DNA from: Gammaproteobacteria bacterium
Lineage (GTDB): Bacteria; Pseudomonadota; Gammaproteobacteria; Nitrococcales; Nitrococcaceae
Length of the DNA stretch: 9,414 bases
Direction of reading: 5' to 3'
Assembly (NCBI GenBank): GCA_018334525.1
Contig: JAGXLT010000020.1
Span: forward strand, 1 to 9,414
Every line of letters begins with the position of its first letter. Within the stretch, counting starts at the first letter, position 1. Shown here one piece after another: positions 1-7,052 of the stretch. Both the position numbers and the translations under genes were made by a program. The notes below the pieces were generated by a model. That model had not been told where the DNA came from and made no database searches. It saw nothing but the letters and a program-made list of their open reading frames with translations.

Positions 1-602
1 CCAATGCCGATTTTTAGAGAAATACCTAATAACCGGCGCGGATCCATCACACCAGGCAGACCAATCCACGCGGGCAAGCCAATCCCCTTGCGATGGATGT
101 CCACTAACCATTGCAGGATCGTTGCCGGATCAAAACACAGCTGCGTCACCAAATAATCCGCATAGGGCCTTTTAGCAATCAACGCTGCCTCGAGCGCTTC
201 ATTGCTAATCTCCGCATGCCCTTCCGGATAGCCGGTTACGCCGATGCGCGCGGGTCGCAGTGCGCTTGTCGCCATCACTTCCAGCAAAGGCACCGCGCCA
301 TCAAAAATCCCAACCGGCGCTGGCGCGTCACCGCCCACCACAAACACCTCATCCATAGAATGCTGCGCTAAGGTCTGCAGTATTGACTCAAGATGCGACT
401 CATCCCGCACCAGCCTTGAGGCGATATGCGGAATGGCCACATATCCACGCTTAGCCAACTCAACGCTCGCCTCAAGCGTGCGGTCAATACCGTGCTTGGG
501 TGAACAGGTCACCGTGATGGTCGCGCCCTGCGGCAGTCGCTCTGCTTCTTCAAACATGCCGCGAATAGGAATGAGCTCGTAGCGTGGCGCTGCTAATGCC
601 AT
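1..602 (-). CDS. Methylenetetrahydrofolate reductase family protein (5' part; 3' end beyond left edge)
   Basis: Flavoprotein family that interconverts 5,10-methylene-THF and 5-methyl-THF in the cytoplasm. The first 200 residues are visible, beginning MALAAPRYELIPIRG. Family landmarks appear in order: Glu9 in YELIP, at the place of the catalytic Glu of MetF (E. coli Glu28); GGD at 90-92, matching the LRGD flavin-site Asp; GYPEGH at 124-129, matching the MetF YPExHP motif; and TQLCFD at 153-158, matching the substrate-binding TQFFFD. Spacing between these motifs is close to that of E. coli MetF. The N-terminus differs from housekeeping MetF (no FEFFPP), which suggests the divergent MTHFR-like branch and a catabolic role. 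The start is ATG at 602-600 with AAGGAG (complement of 612-617) nine bases upstream. It is transcribed divergently from the sox operon. Its role in oxidising or reducing methyl-THF is inferred from context. The family call is firm; the direction of reaction is not. Confidence 0.87.
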   Translation of the reverse strand, partial: MALAAPRYELIPIRGMFEEAERLPQGATITVTCSPKHGIDRTLEASVELAKRGYVAIPHIASRLVRDESHLESILQTLAQHSMDEVFVVGGDAPAPVGIFDGAVPLLEVMATSALRPARIGVTGYPEGHAEISNEALEAALIAKRPYADYLVTQLCFDPATILQWLVDIHRKGIGLPAWIGLPGVMDPRRLLGISLKIGI

Positions 603-784
603 CTGACTGCGCTCCTTAGTGTGATGACGATGGCTGCAGGCTAGCCGGACTTGTCGTATTAAAGGCGACTCTAAGCGACGGTAAATTGTGCCGGAGCGTC
701 AACTCGCGGCAGACTGTCGTGAGGAGATAAGTTGAGGTCGTCGTGACAATAACCCCCTGACCGGCCTCGACTAACGTGCAGGTT
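603..784. promoter_or_regulatory. Divergent promoter region between the MTHFR-like gene and soxB
   Basis: This 182-bp gap has no credible gene and must carry the promoters for both divergent units. Seen directly: TTGTCGT at 651-657, GCGAC at 665-669 and again at 675-679 (a 10-bp period, about one helical turn), TGTCGT at 715-720, and GTGCCG at 688-693. Related words recur in the other divergent intergenic region (6815-7052). Direct half-sites one turn apart suit an AraC-family activator such as the regulator at 5792-6814, but no binding is shown. A frame-closing TGA at 758-760 restricts the soxB start to 776 or 785. Confidence 0.6.
658..685 (-). promoter_or_regulatory. Candidate sigma-70-type promoter for the MTHFR-like gene
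   Basis: Read on the minus strand, TTTACC (complement of 680-685, four of six to TTGACA) lies 16 bp before TTTAAT (complement of 658-663, five of six to TATAAT). The two GCGAC copies at 665-669 and 675-679 fall inside the spacer, so a protein bound there could affect transcription. This is a pattern match only. Confidence 0.3.
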
Positions 785-2035
785 ATGCAGAACTATTCAA
801 TTTTCAATCTGGCGCGACATGCGATGGGCGGCCACCGTGGCTGGAAGCCGGCGTGGCGAGAGGCAACACCCAAATCGCGGTACAAGGTCATCATTGTCGG
901 TGGCGGAGGTCATGGCCTTGCCACCGCCTATTATCTGGCCAAAGTGCATGGCATTCGCGATGTGGCCGTGCTGGAGAAAGGCTGGATTGGCGGAGGTAAT
1001 ACCGCGCGTAATACCACCATCGTGCGCTCTAATTATTTATGGGATGCCTCGGCGGCACTTTACGAAAAGTCGCTTAAGCTTTGGGAAGGGCTGTCTCAGG
1101 ATATCAATTACAACGTGATGTTCTCGCAACGCGGGGTACTTAACCTTGGGCATAATCTGCAGGACATGCGCGATATTCGCCGCCGGGTGAATGCCAATCA
1201 GCTCAACGGCGTTGACGGAGAAGTCTTGGATACTGCCGGCGTGAAGCGTCTGGTCCCGTTCATTAATACCTCTCCCGATATCCGTTATCCGGTGCTTGGC
1301 GCTTCCTGGCAGCCACGCGCCGGCATTGCCCGCCATGATGCGGTGGCCTGGGGGTATGCGCGGGCGGCCGATAGTCTAGGCGTAGACATCATTGAAAATT
1401 GTGAAGTCACGGGCATTCGCCGTGAAGATGGCCAGGTGCGTGCCGTTGAAACCACACGCGGCGTTATTGAAGCCGATCGCGTGGGCGTTGTCGTATCCGG
1501 CCATGCTGGTGTACTGGCCGAGATGGCCGGTTTTCGTTTGCCGATCGAAAGTCATCCGCTCCAGGCATTGGTCTCTGAGCCGCTCAAACCGATTCTAGAC
1601 ACCGTGGTGATGTCGAATGCCATTCACGTTTATGTGAGCCAGTCTGACAAAGGCGAGCTGGTCATTGGCGCCGGCGTGGATAGCTACAACGGGTATGGGC
1701 AAAGGGGAAGCTTTCAGACCATGGAGCACTTCCTGTCTGCCCTGATCGAGCTCTATCCTATTTTCAGTCGCCTGCGCATGCTGCGACATTGGGGTGGCAT
1801 CGTAGATACCGCGCCTGATGCAAGCCCAATTATCAGCAATACGCCGGTTGAGGGACTATTTTTTAATGTGGGCTGGGGCACCGGTGGCTTTAAGGCCACA
1901 CCCGGATCAGGCTGGGTGTTTGCACACACGCTGGCCACTGGCATGCCTCATGAAATTAACGCGCCGTTCTCTCTTGAGCGCTTCCACAGTGGAGCGCTGG
2001 TGGATGAACACGGCGCCGCTGCGGTGGCACATTGA
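785..2035 (+). CDS. soxB: Sarcosine oxidase subunit beta
   Basis: Catalytic flavin subunit of heterotetrameric sarcosine oxidase. It oxidises the N-methyl group of sarcosine, using FAD plus a covalent FMN, and passes the C1 unit to the THF site on subunit alpha. From ATG 785 the protein has 416 residues, near the usual length. Visible features: FAD dinucleotide-binding motif [16 protein letters not shown] (35-50), [16 protein letters not shown] (63-78), and [10 protein letters not shown] (182-191), whose His184 lines up by motif spacing with the FMN-linked His173 of the characterised enzymes. C-terminal landmarks are GWGTGGFK and the family ending [11 protein letters not shown] chose ATG 785 because homologues begin MQxYSIF; an in-frame GTG at 776 would add three residues. 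Neither start has a strong Shine-Dalgarno, and an in-frame TGA at 758 rules out anything longer. It is the first gene of soxBDAG; soxD begins 1 bp after its stop. Confidence 0.97.
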   Translation: MQNYSIFNLARHAMGGHRGWKPAWREATPKSRYKVIIVGGGGHGLATAYYLAKVHGIRDVAVLEKGWIGGGNTARNTTIVRSNYLWDASAALYEKSLKLWEGLSQDINYNVMFSQRGVLNLGHNLQDMRDIRRRVNANQLNGVDGEVLDTAGVKRLVPFINTSPDIRYPVLGASWQPRAGIARHDAVAWGYARAADSLGVDIIENCEVTGIRREDGQVRAVETTRGVIEADRVGVVVSGHAGVLAEMAGFRLPIESHPLQALVSEPLKPILDTVVMSNAIHVYVSQSDKGELVIGAGVDSYNGYGQRGSFQTMEHFLSALIELYPIFSRLRMLRHWGGIVDTAPDASPIISNTPVEGLFFNVGWGTGGFKATPGSGWVFAHTLATGMPHEINAPFSLERFHSGALVDEHGAAAVAH

Positions 2036-2036
2036 T

Positions 2037-2306
2037 ATGTTAATGATCACATGCCCGTGGTGCGGGCCACGCGATGAAAGTGAATTCACCTATGGTGGCG
2101 AGGCCAATATCGAAAGACCGGCTGATCCAGAGGCATTGGATGATGCCGCCTGGGCGGATTATCTATTTATGCGCAGCAACCCCAAAGGCTGGCATCAGGA
2201 GCAATGGAATCATGCGCATGGCTGCCGGCGCTGGTTTAAGGCAGAGCGGCATACCGTTAGTTACGAGATTCGTCGCACCTGGCCGATGGATGAGGAGTCA
2301 TCATGA
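2037..2306 (+). CDS. soxD: Sarcosine oxidase subunit delta
   Basis: Small structural zinc subunit of heterotetrameric sarcosine oxidase; 89 residues beginning MLMITCPWCG. The four zinc ligands known from the crystallised enzyme are all present at the family positions: Cys6 and Cys9 in CPWCG, then His59 and Cys63 in HAHGC. The family word FTYGGEA (17-23) and the TWPM ending are also present. ATG 2037 is preferred over ATG 2043 because it puts the ligands at the canonical numbers. It begins 1 bp after the soxB TGA, and its TGA overlaps the soxA ATG in an ATGA junction, so translation is probably coupled on both sides. An open reading frame extends upstream inside soxB in another frame, but only the part from 2037 matches the family. 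Confidence 0.96.
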   Translation: MLMITCPWCGPRDESEFTYGGEANIERPADPEALDDAAWADYLFMRSNPKGWHQEQWNHAHGCRRWFKAERHTVSYEIRRTWPMDEESS

Positions 2307-5257
2307 CCTGTCGGCTTAACCAGGGTGGCAGCATTGATCGTAGCAAGCCCTTAAGTTTTACCTTTAACGGTCAGCAGCTAAGCGGCTATGCCGGCGATAC
2401 ACTGGCATCAGCACTGCTGGCTAATAACATTCATTTTGTAACGCGCAGCATTAAACTGCGCCGCCCACGCGGAATCATGGGCCGCGGGCCCGAAGAGCCC
2501 AATGCATTACTGCAAATTGGCAAAGGCCCTGCCACGCTGGCGGACCAACGCGCCACACAAGTCATGCTGACCGAGGGCATGGAAGCACGCAGCATCAATG
2601 GCTGGCCAAGCCTTGAGCATGACCTGCTTTCTGCACTGAGCCTGGGCAGCAAGCTCATGCCCGTTGGCTTTTATTACAAAACCTTCATGGGCCCTAAGGG
2701 GTGGTGGGAGCGTTATGAGAAAATCATTCGCCCGATCGCCGGCATGGGACTGACCCCGGATGGCCCAGACCCCGATTTATACGAAAAGCGCGATCTGCAC
2801 TGCGATGTCATGATCGTAGGCGGCGGGCCTGCCGGGCTTGTTGCCGCGGCTTCGCTAATTGGTACCGGGCTGCGCGTTGTGCTCGCGCATGAGCAGCCGA
2901 TGTGGGGCGGTGGACTGCTGGCCAGTCAAACGCAGCTCAACAGCCAGCCCGCCAACGTCTGGCTTGAGGAAACCATGGCAGCCCTGCATGCGGCAGACAA
3001 TATCCAGCTGCTGCCTTCCACCTCAGTATTTGGGCATTACGATCACCACTTTTTAGGCGCTATCGAACGGGTTAAAGAGCAGCGGCCGAATGCACCGATT
3101 CGCGAGCGTTTCTGGAAAATTCGCTGCCAGCGCCTCATTCTTGCAGCTGGCGCTATTGAACGGCCGATTGTACTGCCCAATAACGATCGCCCCGGCATTA
3201 TGACCGCCTTTGCGGTGCGCGAAGCTATTGAACGGTATGCCGTTTTACCCGGCAAACAGGCCGTGGTTTTTACCAATAATGACTCAGCCTATGCCACCGC
3301 CCGCTGTCTACTCGATGCCGGTGCGCAAGTCACGGTGGTCGATTCACGCCCGGCCGCGGGCGCGGCCGCTACAGCCCTACTGCCTGAGCAGGCCAGCATC
3401 ATGTACAACGCAAAAGTGTGTGATACCGCTGGTAAAAAGCGCATTAATCGCGTGAAAGTTCGCCAGACGGACGGCGCGTTTAAACAGATTGATTGCGACC
3501 TGCTTGCGTTGTCTGGCGGGTGGAATCCATCGGTTCATCTGCACTCTCATGCCAGCGGCAAATTGCAGTGGGATGAGTCGCTGGCCACGTTTATTCCGCA
3601 AAATGATCTGGCTAACGTGCGCGCAATTGGCGCCATGGCGGGCGCATTTGATATTGCCACAGCGCTTACGCAGGGCATGGAGATCGCTGGCGAATTTGCC
3701 GCAGAGCTTGGGGCTAAGACCGCATCCGCCTTATCGCTGCCGGCTATCAGCGATGCCGAGCCTGGTCCAACGCAACTCCAACCACTCTGGCGGGTTGCCG
3801 GCGAAGGCCCGGCGTTCGTGGATCTGCAAAATGACGTCAAAGCGACTGATATCGAACTTGCACTGCGTGAGGGCTATCGCTCGATTGAGCATGTTAAACG
3901 CTACGGCATTCTGGGCTTTGGCACGGATCAGGGTAAATTCGGCAACATCGTCGGCCTGGGCATTGTGGGAGAGCTAGTCAACAAACACCCCGCAGAAATC
4001 GGCACCACCACTTATCGGCCGGCCTGGACGCCGGTCACTTTTGGCGCCCTGGTTGGCCCGGATACGGGCGCGCTTTTTGAGCCGATAAGACAGACACCCA
4101 TGCATGACTGGCACGTTAAAGCCGGTGCGGTTTTTGAAGATGTCGGGCAATGGAAGCGTGCTCGTTACTATCCCAAGGCGGGCGAAGATATGGATGCCGC
4201 CGTGGCCCGTGAATGTTTGGCCACACAACAAGGTGTTGGCGTGCTCGATTACTCCACGCTGGGAAAAATCGAGATTCATGGGCCGGATGCGGTCACCCTG
4301 CTCGAGCGCGTTTACACCAATAACTGGCAAAAGCTGGGCATTGGCCGTTGTCGCTACGGTCTGATGCTGGATGAAAACGGCATGGTCATGGATGACGGTG
4401 TTACCGCGCGCCTTGGTGAGCAACATTACCTGATGTACACCAGCACCGGCGGGGCGGCCCGCGTGCTTGGCTGGATGGAGCAGTGGCTGCAAACCGAATG
4501 GCCGGAGCTGGAGGTTTACCTGACTTCCGTGACTGATGCCTGGGGCACCATCTCACTCGCCGGCCCTAAGAGCCGCGAGTTACTGGCCGATCTGGGGACA
4601 GACATCGATCTATCCACTGAGCAGTTTCCTTTTATGAGTATAAGGACAGGCACTGTTAACGGTATGCCGGCGCGCGTTCAGCGGGTCAGTTTTAGTGGCG
4701 AGATGAGTTTTGAAGTGAGCGTGCCGGCTGATTATGCCGCTGACCTTTGGGCGACGGTGATGAGCAAGGGCAGCGCGGTTGGCGCCACCCCGTATGGCAC
4801 TGAGGCCATGCATGTTTTGCGTGCGGAAAAAGGGTTCATTATTGTCGGCCAGGATACGGATGGCTCAATCAGCCCGCTGGACCTTGGCATGGAAGGCATG
4901 ATCAGTGCACGTAAGGATTGCCTGGGTAAGCGATCACTCATGCGCTCAGATTTGCAACGGCCGGATCGTCCACAATGGGTTGGACTTCGGTCTAAAGACC
5001 CCACAAAAGTGCTGCCGGAAGGCGCGCAATTAATCGAGGATCCCGCGGCAACGCCTCCCGTGCCTATGCAGGGATGGGTGACCTCCAGTTATTTTGCACC
5101 TCGGCTTGGGCATGCGTTTGCGTTGGGATTTGTCAACGGCGGGCGGGCACGACACGGTGAATCACTCTATGCCTGGGATGCTGACGCAGGGGTTATCCCG
5201 GTAGAGATCACACAGCCTGTGCAGTACGACCCGGAAGGAGGGCGGCAACGTGATTGA
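2303..5257 (+). CDS. soxA: Sarcosine oxidase subunit alpha
   Basis: Largest subunit (984 residues, normal length) of heterotetrameric sarcosine oxidase. It binds NAD+ and THF; THF accepts the C1 unit made at the beta-subunit flavin to give 5,10-methylene-THF. Domains in order: a ferredoxin-like N-terminal domain (about 15-105, including RRPRGIMGRGPEEPN); a pyridine-nucleotide-disulphide-oxidoreductase type domain with IVGGGPAGL (171-179) and a second Rossmann segment (about 317-350); and a GcvT/aminomethyltransferase-like C-terminal domain (about 600-984, with DYSTLGKIEI, GEMSFEV and AEKGFIIVGQDTDG). The N-terminal domain has only Cys3, so it carries no [2Fe-2S] cluster, as expected for this subunit. 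The start ATG 2303 overlaps the soxD stop and has GAGGAG at 2292-2297. The soxG start lies inside its last codons. A G+C-rich inverted repeat (3351-3368) encodes an Ala-rich stretch. Confidence 0.97.
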   Translation: MTCRLNQGGSIDRSKPLSFTFNGQQLSGYAGDTLASALLANNIHFVTRSIKLRRPRGIMGRGPEEPNALLQIGKGPATLADQRATQVMLTEGMEARSINGWPSLEHDLLSALSLGSKLMPVGFYYKTFMGPKGWWERYEKIIRPIAGMGLTPDGPDPDLYEKRDLHCDVMIVGGGPAGLVAAASLIGTGLRVVLAHEQPMWGGGLLASQTQLNSQPANVWLEETMAALHAADNIQLLPSTSVFGHYDHHFLGAIERVKEQRPNAPIRERFWKIRCQRLILAAGAIERPIVLPNNDRPGIMTAFAVREAIERYAVLPGKQAVVFTNNDSAYATARCLLDAGAQVTVVDSRPAAGAAATALLPEQASIMYNAKVCDTAGKKRINRVKVRQTDGAFKQIDCDLLALSGGWNPSVHLHSHASGKLQWDESLATFIPQNDLANVRAIGAMAGAFDIATALTQGMEIAGEFAAELGAKTASALSLPAISDAEPGPTQLQPLWRVAGEGPAFVDLQNDVKATDIELALREGYRSIEHVKRYGILGFGTDQGKFGNIVGLGIVGELVNKHPAEIGTTTYRPAWTPVTFGALVGPDTGALFEPIRQTPMHDWHVKAGAVFEDVGQWKRARYYPKAGEDMDAAVARECLATQQGVGVLDYSTLGKIEIHGPDAVTLLERVYTNNWQKLGIGRCRYGLMLDENGMVMDDGVTARLGEQHYLMYTSTGGAARVLGWMEQWLQTEWPELEVYLTSVTDAWGTISLAGPKSRELLADLGTDIDLSTEQFPFMSIRTGTVNGMPARVQRVSFSGEMSFEVSVPADYAADLWATVMSKGSAVGATPYGTEAMHVLRAEKGFIIVGQDTDGSISPLDLGMEGMISARKDCLGKRSLMRSDLQRPDRPQWVGLRSKDPTKVLPEGAQLIEDPAATPPVPMQGWVTSSYFAPRLGHAFALGFVNGGRARHGESLYAWDADAGVIPVEITQPVQYDPEGGRQRD
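4642..4652 (+). repeat. AAGGACAGGCA repeat, copy 1 (in soxA)
   Basis: Exact copy of an 11-mer found four times in this window, all on the plus strand. Here it lies in the GcvT-like domain of soxA and is read across the codons of MSIRTGTVNG. The surrounding protein matches the family without an apparent insertion. It shares 12 bases (AAGGACAGGCAC) with copy 4. Confidence 0.5.
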
Positions 5258-5804
5258 GGCACAGCGCACACATCTTGGTGTGAGTATTCAGGCTGAGCCT
5301 GCATCAAAGACACCCACCTATAATTTACGCGGTGATCCGAAATGGCTGGGCAAAATCGTCAGCAAAAAGCTGGGGCTTGAACTGCCCACCACGCCCAATC
5401 AGGTGGCGGCCAATGAGCAGGCAAGATTGATGTGGCTCGGCCCGGATGAGTGGCTACTTGAAGCCTTTGATGCGGGAGCCACTGAGGAGCTTTTGCCCGA
5501 TCGCGGAAGCCTTGTCGCGGTGGAGCATGGGTTGGTTAAACTGCAGATTAGCGGTGATCGGACTCTGGAGTTATTAGCTGCAGGCACCCCGCTTGATTTA
5601 GCACAGGAACTGACTGAAGACCGCTGCCTGCAAACGCGACTGGCTCATGTATCGGTGATTTTAACGGCTGAGCCCGCCGCTAGCGACGATCAAAACAAGA
5701 CACCCACAGTCACCCTCTGGGTTCGACGCAGCATGGCGCATTACCTTTGGCGCTGGTTTGAGACGAGCCTCGATCGGTTAGAGCCACTCGCTCAAAAATC
5801 GTGA
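5250..5804 (+). CDS. soxG: Sarcosine oxidase subunit gamma
   Basis: Fourth subunit of heterotetrameric sarcosine oxidase, structurally related to the C-terminal part of the GcvT-like fold and packed against subunit alpha; 184 residues, typical for the family. Visible features: YNLRGDPKW near the N-terminus, the segment NEQARLMWLGPDEWLLE (about 50-66) typical of SoxG, and a C-terminal segment with SMAHYLWRWFETSLDRL. The start is GTG 5250, eight bases after AGGAGG (5236-5241). It lies inside the end of soxA (8-bp overlap), so translation is likely coupled. It closes the soxBDAG operon; its stop overlaps the end of the convergent regulator gene by 13 bp. SoxG proteins are poorly conserved, so the call rests on position as well as sequence. 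Confidence 0.93.
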   Translation: MIEAQRTHLGVSIQAEPASKTPTYNLRGDPKWLGKIVSKKLGLELPTTPNQVAANEQARLMWLGPDEWLLEAFDAGATEELLPDRGSLVAVEHGLVKLQISGDRTLELLAAGTPLDLAQELTEDRCLQTRLAHVSVILTAEPAASDDQNKTPTVTLWVRRSMAHYLWRWFETSLDRLEPLAQKS

Positions 5805-6814
5805 TTCGCCACCGCCGCGGTGGTTTCTGGAGGACCGGCGGTCAGCCGATCACGCCGTGCCCGTCGCTCCGCACTCGGAGAATGACCATGACGGTCGTGG
5901 TAGCACTTCGTGAAATGCGGCGGTGAGACAAACCCGCAGGCCATCGCAATATCGGTAATCGGCATATCCGTTTGCAGCAAAAGCTGACGGGCGCGGGTCA
6001 GTCGTAACTCCAGGTAATACCGCGTTGGCGTACAGCCAAGATAGCGGCGGAACAACCGCTCGAGCTGCCGTCTTGAAGTGTTGGCATGTGATGCCAGCTC
6101 ATCTAAGGAAAGCGGCTCGTGAATGTTCGCTTCCATTAAAGTGACTACCTCCACGAGTTTTGGCTGACTGGTGCCAAGCCGCACGCGCAAGGGAATGCGC
6201 TGACGCTCGCTAAACTCCCGAATACGCTCATGCATAAATTCTTCTGATATTGCTTCGGCCAGATCGATGCCATGCTGACGTGTAACCAGATTAAGCATCA
6301 TATCCAGCGGCGCCATCCCCCCCGAAGAGGTCAGCCGATCACGATCCATCACAAACAGCTCAGAGGTAAATATGGTGCGCGGAAACAGCAGCGTTTCGTA
6401 AATGCCCGAGATATGCTCCCAATGCAGCGTGCAGCGATAGCCCTCTAAAACACCCGCCTGCGCCAGCAGAAAACCACCCGTACAAACTGAACCGAGCGCG
6501 GTATTTTTTCGCGCAAGTCGGCGCAGCCAGGCCAGCATCTCACGGTCGCTCTGGGTCTCAATATCGACACCGCCGCAGACAATGACCAAATCAACCACCG
6601 GCTCCTGACCCATCGGATGGTCAACCGCTGTGCGCACGTTATTGCTCGCCATCACCGGACGGCCATCTTTAGAAATAAGGTGGTACTGATAATGTTCAAC
6701 GCCGGAGAGCTGATTCGCCATACGCAAAGGCTCAATAGCGGATGAAAACGCAAGCTGGGAATAGCCTGGCACCAGAAGAAACGCGACCCGATAGGGCGAC
6801 CCGGGATCTGTCAT
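5792..6814 (-). CDS. gbdR: GlxA/AraC-family regulator, GbdR-like
   Basis: Probable activator of glycine betaine/dimethylglycine/sarcosine catabolism. The 340-residue protein has an N-terminal DJ-1/PfpI (class I glutamine amidotransferase-like) sensor domain (about 8-185) with VIVCGGVDIE (77-86) and the elbow GSVCTGG (Cys111). SSGGMAPLDMMLNL (163-176) follows, then a C-terminal AraC/XylS DNA-binding domain with two helix-turn-helices (about 235-260 and 286-310, ending CGFVSPPHFTKCY). EPLRMANQLSG (28-38), LGTSQPKL (213-220) and TSRRQLERLF (246-255) closely resemble Pseudomonas GbdR. I chose ATG 6814-6812 because AGGAG (complement of 6822-6826) precedes it by seven bases; an upstream ATG at 6847 would add 11 residues but has no ribosome site. 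It is convergent with soxG (13-bp overlap) and divergent from fhs. The inducer is inferred, not shown. Confidence 0.88.
   Translation of the reverse strand: MTDPGSPYRVAFLLVPGYSQLAFSSAIEPLRMANQLSGVEHYQYHLISKDGRPVMASNNVRTAVDHPMGQEPVVDLVIVCGGVDIETQSDREMLAWLRRLARKNTALGSVCTGGFLLAQAGVLEGYRCTLHWEHISGIYETLLFPRTIFTSELFVMDRDRLTSSGGMAPLDMMLNLVTRQHGIDLAEAISEEFMHERIREFSERQRIPLRVRLGTSQPKLVEVVTLMEANIHEPLSLDELASHANTSRRQLERLFRRYLGCTPTRYYLELRLTRARQLLLQTDMPITDIAMACGFVSPPHFTKCYHDRHGHSPSAERRARRDRLTAGPPETTAAVANHDF
5809..5826 (+). terminator. Weak hairpin after soxG, possible terminator
   Basis: CCACCG (5809-5814) and CGGTGG (5818-5823) form a perfect 6-bp stem with a 3-base loop just after the soxG stop, followed only by TTTC. 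On the minus strand the next T-run (TTTTT) is about a dozen bases away. It lies inside the regulator's 3' coding end. The stem is good but the U-tract is poor on both strands, so it may terminate weakly or simply be coding sequence. Confidence 0.3.
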
Positions 6815-6896
6815 CAAAATGCTCCTACTGGCATTGACTAACTGCATTCTGGATCGTCTGGCCCAGCGTTGTCACCCGCTTTTTTTAAAACGACTC

Positions 6897-6920
6897 TTTT
6901 TGTCGCGTAGACGCCAAAAA
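6897..6920. repeat. Imperfect inverted repeat upstream of the regulator and fhs
   Basis: TTTTTGTCG (6897-6905) and CGCCAAAAA (6912-6920) are inverted copies with eight of nine positions matching, around a 6-base centre. The size suits a protein-binding dyad. It could also be a hairpin in a transcript, but there is no terminator context on the plus strand. Confidence 0.4.
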
Positions 6921-6952
6921 CAACCGATAGCTCAATAAGTTGTCGTTGCTAC

Positions 6953-6966
6953 CGGCATATGTGCCG
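6953..6966. repeat. Short inverted repeat, possible operator half-sites
   Basis: CGGCA (6953-6957) and TGCCG (6962-6966) are perfect inverted copies around TATG. It lies six bases after the TTGTCGTT word, about 90 bp before fhs. TGCCG also occurs upstream of soxB at 689-693. It is short enough to be chance. Confidence 0.3.
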
Positions 6967-6983
6967 CTCTCGGAAAACAACAA

Positions 6984-6994
6984 AAGGACAGGCA
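6984..6994 (+). repeat. AAGGACAGGCA repeat, copy 2 (upstream of fhs)
   Basis: Exact copy in non-coding DNA about 60 bp before the fhs start, shared over 12 bases with copy 4 (AAAGGACAGGCA) and over 12 bases with copy 3 (AAGGACAGGCAT). Confidence 0.5.
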
Positions 6995-7052
6995 TTCACA
7001 TACTCGGCGAATCAATAACAAGACAAACGTCACTGTGAGGAGCGCATCGATC

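Larger units (their letters stand above)
6815..7052. promoter_or_regulatory. Divergent promoter region between the gbdR-like gene and fhs
   Basis: No credible gene lies in this 238-bp gap. It should hold the fhs and regulator promoters. Seen directly: CGACTCT at 6891-6897 (also at 666-672 upstream of soxB), TTGTCGCG at 6900-6907, TTGTCGTT at 6940-6947 (TTGTCGT also at 651-657), two inverted repeats listed separately, and one copy of the AAGGACAGGCA repeat at 6984-6994. The shared words make joint control by the neighbouring regulator plausible. I could not pick out a convincing -35/-10 pair. Confidence 0.55.

Noticed and set aside
603..784. Riboswitch (glycine or THF type) upstream of soxB
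   Set aside because: No recognisable conserved core or paired helices of either class were seen.
1818..2036. Upstream extension of the soxD reading frame into soxB
   Set aside because: The frame is open, but only the part from 2037 matches SoxD, and the zinc ligands take their canonical numbers from that start.
2303..2620. A [2Fe-2S] cluster in the ferredoxin-like N-terminal domain of SoxA
   Set aside because: Only Cys3 is present, with no cluster-binding cysteine set, as is usual for the heterotetrameric enzyme.
3351..3368. Perfect inverted repeat CGGCCGCG-GG-CGCGGCCG inside soxA
   Set aside because: It encodes a plausible Ala/Gly-rich loop in a conserved frame in G+C-rich DNA, has no terminator context, and needs no further explanation.
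4594..4606. GGGGACAG-type words at 4594 and 8909 as further repeat copies
   Set aside because: They match the AAGGACAGGCA word only partly and encode ordinary family residues, so they were not counted.
5870..5910. Apparent hairpin ACCATGACGGTCGTGGT near the 3' end of the regulator gene
   Set aside because: It is inside conserved coding sequence just after the second helix-turn-helix, has mismatches, and no T-run follows.
6815..6847. ATG 6847 as the regulator start
   Set aside because: No Shine-Dalgarno precedes it, whereas ATG 6814 has AGGAG at ideal spacing and begins close to the conserved domain.
7035..7052. GTG 7035 as the fhs start
   Set aside because: It overlaps the GAGGAG ribosome site that properly serves ATG 7053, and the six extra residues match nothing expected of the family.
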